A stretch of 64,000 nucleotides of DNA from Theristus sp. LFF4_11 (lineage: Eukaryota > Nematoda > Chromadorea > Monhysterida > Xyalidae), in NCBI GenBank assembly GCA_030248135.1, contig JASANC010001822.1, positions 96,139 to 160,138 of the forward strand, given 5' to 3'. Made by a program: the position numbers and the translations under genes. Of this stretch, positions 56,643 to 64,000 are shown piece by piece. Under the pieces are notes generated by a model. It was not told the DNA's origin, did no database searches, and was given only the letters and a program-made list of their open reading frames with translations. Numbering within the stretch: the first letter of the stretch is position 1; each line of letters opens with the position of its first letter.

Positions 56643-59600
56643 ATGGACCAGGTCGAACTAGACGGCAGCGGTCTAACAACGGCTGAATTCCTCCGTCGTC
56701 TGCACCAGTCACTTTCGTCGCTGATTGACGACTCGAAGCGTTCCATCTCACCTGAAAGCGTCTCTCTGCTAAGCACAGTCAACTCGTCCCTCTGTCATGC
56801 CCGTCCCACCCCGTCGATGTTCTGCTGGTTCTACGCCTCATTGGGCGTGCTGTGCAGCATCGTTCTGTTGGTTTGCTCCATCTGTTCCCTGGACACCGCC
56901 TGGACCCATATGAACGTGTCGCTTTTGTGCTGCGCCAGTGTGCTCGCGTTGGTGACCATGCTGAATGTGACGCTCACCGTTGCGTTGCGTCGTCGTCGCG
57001 ACACGGAACAACTGCGCAAGGCGATGTGTCTGTGCGAGCGAATACGAGGGCTGTGTGCGGCGACTGACAATAGCCGAACGAATAATAACAATACTGATGA
57101 GAGCTGCGCGATTGACACGGCACAGATGACCAAAAACGAGCAACACGAAAACGACGATGATGATGTGGTGCAGGTGGAGTACACGAACGAGCTGCTGGCG
57201 CCCGTGTCTGAGTCGGTCGATCTGCAGTCGGTCGAGCGCGACGGCCGTCTCGTGAATGTGCCGTTCATTTTGCTCGTCGAAGGCGACGTGCTCCATGTGC
57301 GGCCCGGCCGAAAGCTGCCCGTCCGGTGTCGTCTGCGTCGCAGCAGCGATTCGAACAATGACGACGACGTCACTCGAGAGTTTCCAGCCGGATTTGTGTA
57401 TCGTCCCGAGGTGCAGATGGATGCGACCACCGGCGGTGTGTTGCCGATGCAGCCGCTGTGCTGTGTGGCACTCGAGAGCGCCGTGCGGCGTTTTTTGCAG
57501 CCGGTGTTTCGCTACGAGCACGCAACACGACGGCCGCTGGCGCTGATCACCAGGGAGCTGCACAAGACCGTGCATCACAACGTGGAACGTGTGATGCTGC
57601 CCGTGTTGGCTGCGCTCGGTCTGCTCGTCGCGCTGTGGCATTGGTGAGTGTGAGTGCGCTGTGGCTGTGGCATTGGTGAGTGTGAGTGCGCTGTGGCATT
57701 GGTGAGTGTGAGTGTGCTGTGGCTGTGGCAGTGGTGAGTGTGAGTGCGCTGTGGCATTGGTGAGTGTGAGTGCGCTGTGGCTGTGCCAATGGTGAGTGTG
57801 AGTGTGCTGTGGCATTGGTGAGTGTGAGTGCGCTGTGGCTGTGGCAGTGGTGAGTGTGAGTGCGCTGTGGCATTGGTGAGTGTGAGTGCGCTGTGGCTGT
57901 GCCAATGGTGAGTGTGAGTGTGCTGTGGCATTGGTGAGTGTGAGTGCGCTGTGGCTGTGGCAGTGGTGAGTGTGAGTGCGCTGTGGCATTGGTGAGTGTG
58001 AGTGCGCTGTGGCTGTGCCAATGGTGAGTGTGAGTGTGCTGTGGCATTGGTGAGTGTGAGTGCGCTGTGGCATTGGTGAGTGTGAGTGCGCTGTGGCATT
58101 GGTGAGTGTGAGTGCGCTGTGGTATTGGTGAGTGTGAGTAGGATTGGCACAGGAAAAAAAACGGTTTCTTTTCCGTTTTAAAACCGGTTTTTTCCAGTTT
58201 TTTTTGAAAAAAATAAAGAACCGGTTTTTTACCTTAAAAATTTTCAAACTTCGTGGTCAAAAATCACAACTCTTCGTTTGATTGATAAAATGTAAAATTA
58301 TATTTTTGAACTGGTGAAGCATAATTTTGCAGAAGCTTTTGTGGCAAGGGTCAAGTGAAAAACGATGAAGACAAGGTGACTGCTAAACTAAGTGCATATG
58401 CAGACTGACGATGTTGTCTATTTGCAAAGGGTAACTGATGAAATGTTGTTTTTCGAACGCAATCCGCTACCGGTTTCACTTTGCAGTTCTGCAAATCTCG
58501 CCCCTAATCGGGGTCAGCGATCCGGTCTCCTTGCAACCGTCCCTCCCCGCTCCCCACACCTACACGGTCACTGCCCAGTCTTTGTTTTTAATTTATTGAA
58601 CGTGCTGCCCTGGAAACCAATAAAAGCGAAATTGGTTTGATTTGAAACAAAAATTGGGTAGCTAGCATTGGGTGGCAAAAATAGCAAATTGGGTCGGTTG
58701 TATGCCCGAAAACAGCATTTTACGCTGCTCAAAATCACTAATTTTGATGTATTTCCTATTTTGAGTTCAAGATGCCAAGTTCTGGAAAGTTTAGGAGCTG
58801 GGAAGCATTCGGTTTTTTATGGTTTTAAAACGGTTTTAAAACGGAAAAGAAACCGGGATTTTTTTCCTGTAAATATAAAAAAACCGGTTTTTTTACCAAC
58901 CCTAAGTGTGAGTGCGTTTGGCATTGCTGAGTGTGAGTGTGAGTGCGCTTGGCATTGGTGAGTGATTGTGAGTGCGCTGTGGCATTGGTGAGTGTGAGCA
59001 TTGGCGAGTGTGAGTGCGCTTAGCATTGGTGAGTGTGGTGAGTGCGCTGTGGCATTGGTGAGTGTGAGTGCGCTGTGGCATTAGTGAGTGTGAGTGCGCT
59101 TGTCATTGGTGAGTGTGAGTGTGCTATGGCATTGGTGAGTGTGAGTGCGCTGTGGCATTGGTGAGTGTGAGTGCGCTTGGCATTGGTGAGTGTGAGTGCA
59201 CTGTGGCATTGGTGAGTGTGAGTGCGCTGTGGCATTGGTAAGTGTGAGTGCGCTGTGGCATTGGTGAGTGTGACTGCGCTTGGCATTGCTGAGTGTGGTG
59301 TGTGTGTGTGAGTGCGCTAGGCATTGGTGTGTGTGAGTGTGAGTGCGCTTGGCATTGGTGAGTGTGAGTGCGCTGTGGCATTGGTGAGTGTGAGTGCGCT
59401 CTGTCATTGGTGTGTGTGAGTGCGCTGTGGCAATGGTGAGTGTGGGTGCGCTGTGGCATTGGTGAGTGTGAGTGCGCTGTGGCATTGGTGAGTGTGAGTG
59501 CGCTGTGGCATTGGTGAGTGTGAGTGCGCTGTGGCATTGGTGAGTGTGAGTGCGTTTGGCATTGCTGAGTGTGAGTGCGTTTGGCATTGCTGAGTGTGAG

Positions 59601-62600
59601 TGTGAGTGCGCTTGGCATTGATGAGTGTGGTTGTGAGTGCGCTGTGGCATTGGTGAGTGTGAGCATGGGTGAGTGTGAGTGCGCTTGGCATTGGTGAGTG
59701 TGAGTGCGCTTGGCATTGGTGAGTGTGAGTGCGCTGTGGCGTTGGTGTGAGTGCGATGTGGCATTGGTGAGTGTGAGTGTGAGTGCGCTGTGGCATTAGT
59801 GAGTGTGAGTGCGCTTGGCATTGGTGAGTGTGAGTGTGCTGTGGCATTGGTGAGTTTGAGTGCGCTTGGCATTGGTGAGTGTGAGTGCGCTGTGGCATTG
59901 GTGAGTGTGAGTGCGCTGTGGCATTGATGAGTGTGAGTGCGCTGTGGCAATGGTGAGTGTGAGTGCGCTGGGGAATGGGTGAGTGTGAGGGCGCTGTGGC
60001 ATTGGTGAGGGTGAGTGCGCGGTGGCAGTGGTGAGTGTGAGTGAGCTGTGGTATTGGTGAGTGTGAGTGCGTTTGGCATTGCTGAGTGTGAGTGTGAGTG
60101 CGCTTGGCATTGGTGAGTGTGATTGTGAGTGCGCTGTGGCATTGGTGAGTGTGAGTGCGCTTGGCATTGGTGAGTGTGAGTGCGCTGTGGCATTGGTGAG
60201 TGTGGTGAGTGCGCTGTGGCATTGGTGTGAGTTCGATGTGGCATTGGTGAGTGTGAGTGTGCTGTGGCATTAGTGAGTGTGAGTGCGCTTGGCATTGGTG
60301 AGTGTGAGTGTGCTGTGGCATTGGTGAGTGTGAGTGCGCTGTGGCATTGGTGAGTGTGAGTGCGCTTGGCATTGGTGAGTGTGAGTGCGCTGTGGCATTG
60401 GTGAGTGTGAGTGCGCTGTGGCATTGGTGAGTGTGAGTACGCTGTGGCATTGGTGAGTGTGAGTGCGCTTGGCATTGGTGAGTGTGGTGAGGGGGTGTGA
60501 GTGCGCTTGGCATTGGTGAGTGTGAGTGTGAGTGCGCTGTGGCATTGGTGAGTGTGAGTGCGCTGTGGCATTGGTGAGTGTGAGTGTGCTGTGGCATTGG
60601 TTAGTGTGAGTGCGCTGTGGCATTGGTGAGTGTGACTGCGCTTGGCATTGCTGAGTGTGGTGTGTGTGTGTGAGTGCGCTAGGGATTGGTGTGTGTGAGT
60701 GTGAGTGCGCTTGGCATTGGTGAGTGTGAGTGCGCTTTGGCATTGGTGAGTGAGAGTGCGCTCTGACATTGGTTAGTGAGAGTGCGCTGTGGCAATGGTG
60801 AGTGTGGGTGCGCTGTGGCATTGGTGAGTGTGAGTGCGCTGTGGCATTGGTGAGTGTGAGTGCGCTGTGGCATTGGTGAGTGTGAGTGCGCTGTGGCATT
60901 GGTGAGTGTGAGTGCGTTTGGCATTGCTGAGTGTGAGTGCGTTTGGCTTTGCTGAGTGTGAGTGTGAGTGCGCTTGGCATTGCTGAGTGTGGTTGTGAGT
61001 GCGCTGTGGCATTGGTGAGTGTGAGCATGGGTGAGTGTGAGTGCGCTTGGCATTGGTGAGTGTGAGTGCGCTTGGCATTGGTGAGTGTGAGTGCGCTGTG
61101 GCGTTGGTGTGAGTGCGATGTGGCATTGGTGAGTGTGAGTGTGAGTGCGCTGTGGCATTAGTGAGTGTGAGTGCGCTTGGCATTGGTGAGTGTGAGTGCG
61201 CTTGGCATTGGTGAGTGTGAGTGTGCTGTGGCATTGGTGAGTGTGAGTGCGCTTGGCATTGGTGAGTGTGAGTGCGCTGTGGCAATGGTGAGTGTGAGTG
61301 CGCTGTGGCATTGATGAGTGTGAGTGCGCTGTGGCAATGGTGAGTGTGAGTGCGCTGTGGAATTGGTGAGTGTGAGGGCGCTGTGGCATTGGTGAGTGTG
61401 AGTGCGCTGTGGCATTGGTGAGTGTGAGTGCGCTGTGGTATTGGTGAGTGTGAGTGCGTTTGGCATTGCTGAGTGTGAGTGTGAGTGCGCTTGGCATTGG
61501 TGAGTGTGATTGTGAGTGCGCTGTGGCATTGGTGAGTGTGAGTGCGCTTGGCATTGGTGAGTGTGAGTGCGCTGTGGCATTGGTGAGTGTGGTGAGTGCG
61601 CTGTGGCATTGGTGTGAGTTCGATGTGGCATTGGTGAGTGTGAGTGTGCTGTGGCATTAGTGAGTGTGAGTGCGCTTGGCATTGGTGAGTGTGAGTGTGC
61701 TGTGGCATTGGTGAGTGTGAGTGCGCTGTGGCATTGGTGAGTGTGAGTGCGCTTGGCATTGGTGAGTGTGAGTGCGCTGTGGCATTGGTGAGTGTGAGTG
61801 CGCTGTGGCATTGGTGAGTGTGAGTACGCTGTGGCATTGGTGAGTGTGAGTGCGCTTGGCATTGGTGAGTGTGAGTGCGCTGTGGCATTGGTGAGTGTGA
61901 GTGCGCTGTGGCATTGGTGAGTGTGAGTACGCTGTGGCATTGGTGAGTGTGAGTGCGCTTGGCATTGCTGAGTGTGGTGAGTGTGTGTGAGTGCGCTTGG
62001 CATTGGTGAGTGTGAGTGTGAGTGCGCTGTGGCATTGGTGAGTGTGAGTGCGCTGTGGCATTGGTGAGTGTGAGTGCGCTGTGGCATTGGTGAGTGTGAG
62101 TGCGCTGTGGCATTGCTGAGTGTGAGTGTGAATGCGCTTGGCATTGGTGAGTGTGAGTGTGAGTGCGCTTGGCATTGGTGAGTGTGAGTGCGCTGTGGCA
62201 TTGGTGAGTGTGGTGAGTGCGCTTGGCATTGGTGAGTGTGAGTGCGCTGTGGCATTGTTGTTGTTGTTTGTTGAGTGTGCGTGGCTGCATCACCGTTTGT
62301 GCATGCCAATGTTGCGCCGTGCTCGTGCATGCACCATGTTCCATCACTCGTCGTACGGGTACGGTTAGGTAGGAGTTAGCAGTAATCAGCGGGGCGCCGT
62401 TGTTTTTGTTTTTTAACAACTGTTGAAACTTCCAGCAACATGGTAGACGACGTGCCGGTGTTAGAGGTGCTCGTATTGTACCCAATGAGCGTTGCATTTG
62501 CACTGTGTGGCTTCTCAGTGCCGTTGTTCATTTTGCTGCTCGACTGCACGCACCTGTCGTTCATCATCGCTTCGTTTACGGTCAGCCGGCGTTGTTTCCT

Positions 62601-64000
62601 TCTGCATGAATGTCAGAAACGTGCGATATGCCATGAGAATACTTTCAGTCAACCACGTCGGCGTTTAGTGGCAGCAGTAAATCGAGTCGCTCTCCCGACG
62701 ACGTCAGCAGCAGCGGCAGTCGTTTGTTTGCGCAGGAATCGAAGCGGCGATCAGCAGACAAGCCGAAGCCCGTCGGTGCACGCTCACTCGGCACTCGTGT
62801 TCGTGTGTTTTGGAAGCTGCTGACTGGTGAGTTGCGTTCGTTTCAGGATTGATATCCATTATAACAGTCAGATGATTGATGCTGGAGCGAGAGCGCTGAC
62901 ACTCGCAAACTGCAACCACGACGATGCTGAAAGGAGGCCGTGGCACGAGAAAATGTGAACTAGTATCAGTAAACTAGCGGAATAAAGATCTGGTGTGTGT
63001 GCAATAAGAAGTTCGATTATGTGCATAAGCGCTGTTTTTGTCATCGACGGTTAACGTATTTGCAGGTGATCCATGCTACCTTCCGTGTACAGCGAACATC
63101 GTGCACACACTCGGCAGTGTCTCGTCGCTGGGTGTCGTCGATCGTAAAGGCATTCTTTCGTGGCCAAACCCAACCCCTGAAAAGCTGTTCTTCCTGCAAG
63201 CAGCGCCGACGATTACAGATGCAGCATCGCCAAAAGCAGCTTTCAGTGCGCGACCAGCTATTGGTGGTGAACACGTGGACACCGGAGCACACACGTTCAG
63301 GACGAAACTGCGACAAGCGGTCGGTGGGGAGGAACGGTCTTGTTGTGGCTCCTAGGATGAATGTCTTGTTTTCTGAAGCTCCGTTGTGCCGTTATTTATA
63401 ACACAGTAACTTTGCCCACTCGCAACCATGCGCACGCGTACGCGATGGGTTTTTGCCCACCGACGATGCTTGAGCGGTGCTTTTGAAAGGCGTTATCATA
63501 TAATCAAGCGCGTTTTCCGTGTGTTGTCAATGCCGTTCGCATGCAGCCTCGTGCGCAGTCAACAGTGCTGGATTTGACACATGACCCCGACAGTGCGTTT
63601 GCCGTTCACTTTGACGATCCCAGTTGGCAGCACAAACTGGCGAATCTGCGACCCATTGGCGCAAACATCGAGCTCAATCGATGCACCATTGATGCGTATC
63701 ACCATAAGGTTGCCGTTTTACGTGTTTTTTTTTGTCGCCAAAACTTTTTTAGTTTTTTTGGTAAACAAGAATGTTTCGTTCACTAGACAGACATCACGGC
63801 TGTGTTGCTAAAGTCAAACTCTAAAACATGCAAGTCTTGCATTCTGAAATATAAAACGGGCATGCTGATTGAGCTGGTTGGATCAATCAGAAAGCCCAAT
63901 TCGAAAGCAGCCAGTCGCTAATCCATCTGTTCACAAGTGGTTTACATTTCAAAAGTGAGCTGATGCGTTGTGCGTTACGAATGTTGTTTTTGCGTCACAG
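56643..64000 (+). CDS. tmem94: TMEM94, P-type-ATPase-like ER membrane protein (5' part)
   Basis: Homologue of TMEM94, a P-type-ATPase-related ER protein reported to handle magnesium. Exons seen: 56643-57643 (preceded by a TTTCGCAG acceptor at 56637, so a 5' UTR exon exists upstream), 62436-62580, 62649-62826, 63066-63319, 63547-63708; the gene runs past 64000, where the window ends on a GTCACAG acceptor. N-terminal amphipathic segment, TM1 (residues 60-82, FCWFYASLGVLCSIVLLVCS), TM2 (about 91-113), then the family block LVNVPFILLVEGDVLHVRPG (about 203-222). Next come a membrane pair split by the giant intron (VLAALGLLVALWH / VLEVLVLYPMSVAFALCGFS), a Ser-rich linker with RVRVFWKLLTG, LGSVSSLGVVDRKGILSWPN, and FDDPSWQHKLANLRPIGANI. 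These follow vertebrate TMEM94 in order. The N-terminal cytosolic loop carries an extra Asn/Asp-rich run. The donor at 63319 is chosen by phase. Intron 57644-62435 is 4.8 kb of minisatellite. Confidence 0.9.
57630..58138. repeat. 26-bp minisatellite, first block, beginning inside the TMEM94 exon
   Basis: Unit GTGAGTGTGAGTGCGCTGTG + GCATTG (26 bp), with 31-32-bp variants that carry an extra CTGTGG (CTGTGGCTGTGGCATTG). The first unit is split by the splice junction: its last 14 bases, GCGCTGTGGCATTG at 57630-57643, are coding (Ala-Leu-Trp-His-Cys) and its GTGAGT is the real donor at 57644. Confidence 0.95.
58139..58904. mobile_element. hAT-like non-autonomous element inside the minisatellite
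   Basis: 766 bp, starting TAGGATTGGCACAGG and ending TTTTTTTACCAACCCTA. Flanked by AGTGTGAG at 58131-58138 and 58905-58912; removing the element and one AGTGTGAG restores a perfect minisatellite unit. Subterminal inverted words GGTTTCTTTTCCGTTTTAAA (58173) and complement near 58840. No transposase; the ORF at 58392-58640 has no motif. Confidence 0.88.
58905..62262. repeat. 25/26-bp minisatellite, main block (~130 units)
   Basis: Units of GTGAGTGTGAGTGCGCTGTG + GCATTG (26 bp) alternate with GTGAGTGTGAGTGCGCTTGG + CATTG (25 bp) and minor variants (GTGTGTG, GATGTGG, GCATTGCTG). A higher-order repeat of about 1.37-1.39 kb is visible: the variant string at 60067-60273 recurs at 61454-61660 without amino-acid change in translation, and the segment ending 59666 recurs ending 61028. 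Array ends near 62262 in a GTTGTTGTTGTTTGTTG run. Long minus-strand ORFs (up to 576 codons) are an effect of the unit having no stop in that direction. Confidence 0.95.

Noticed and set aside
56838..58247. 469-codon minus-strand ORF covering the TMEM94 exon and the first repeat block
   Set aside because: Its exon part is the antisense of a clearly conserved coding frame and its repeat part is the stop-free minisatellite.
59081..62503. Minus-strand ORFs of 562, 576, 397 and 390 codons rich in His, Thr, Ser and Pro
   Set aside because: Three 26-bp units make 78 bp, so all three frames give the same 26-residue periodic peptide with no stops. The ORFs follow the repeat, not a gene, and lie in an intron on the other strand.

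Overview
This window is nuclear DNA from an intron-rich invertebrate animal. Every recognisable gene is split into short exons by GT-AG introns, mostly 50-150 bp, with T-rich acceptors of the TTTCAG kind. The genes are animal families (CDC7, TMEM94, SEC14/GOLD proteins, UPF0561/C2orf68, LAPTM-like), read with the standard code. The acceptor style and degenerate TTAGG-like runs suit a nematode or another ecdysozoan, but I cannot fix the phylum. I saw no rRNA, tRNA, CRISPR or bacterial gene organisation.

Layout. 1-5416 (minus): 4-coumarate:CoA-ligase-like acyl-CoA synthetase, 3' end outside the window, with a palindromic minisatellite-armed element in its last large intron. 5417-11800: almost all transposon, including three elements nested inside one another with all target duplications readable. 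11803-15558 (plus): CDC7 kinase. 16118-19880: a 171-bp tandem repeat, a ~150-bp satellite and an inverted-repeat element. 20332-22461 (plus): PhzF/PBLD-family protein. 22610-31680: tandem duplication carrying two SEC14-like genes (23333-26846 and 28074-30904) and a relic of the 3' end of the minus-strand membrane-protein gene at 30998-32538. 32989-39707 (minus): LAPTM-like four-span membrane protein. 41804-43787 (plus): SAM-dependent methyltransferase. 46837-49903: inverted duplication around a decayed endonuclease/exonuclease/phosphatase gene. 50578-51473: two small divergent genes, one with a zinc-finger motif. 54083-55319 (plus): UPF0561/C2orf68 homologue. 56643 to beyond 64000 (plus): TMEM94, a P-type-ATPase-like ER membrane protein.

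The genes look like an ordinary mixed set (lipid handling, cell cycle, membrane transport) with no operon or pathway logic. The unusual biology is in the repeats. In TMEM94 a 4.8-kb intron is filled by about 150 copies of a 26-bp unit that is a copy of the gene's own exon/intron junction, so every unit carries a 5' splice-site sequence. Non-autonomous elements with 8-bp target duplications and TAGGGTT-type ends are active-looking throughout, and two other MITE families (one TA-flanked, one with TGACGTCA in its inverted ends) recur.
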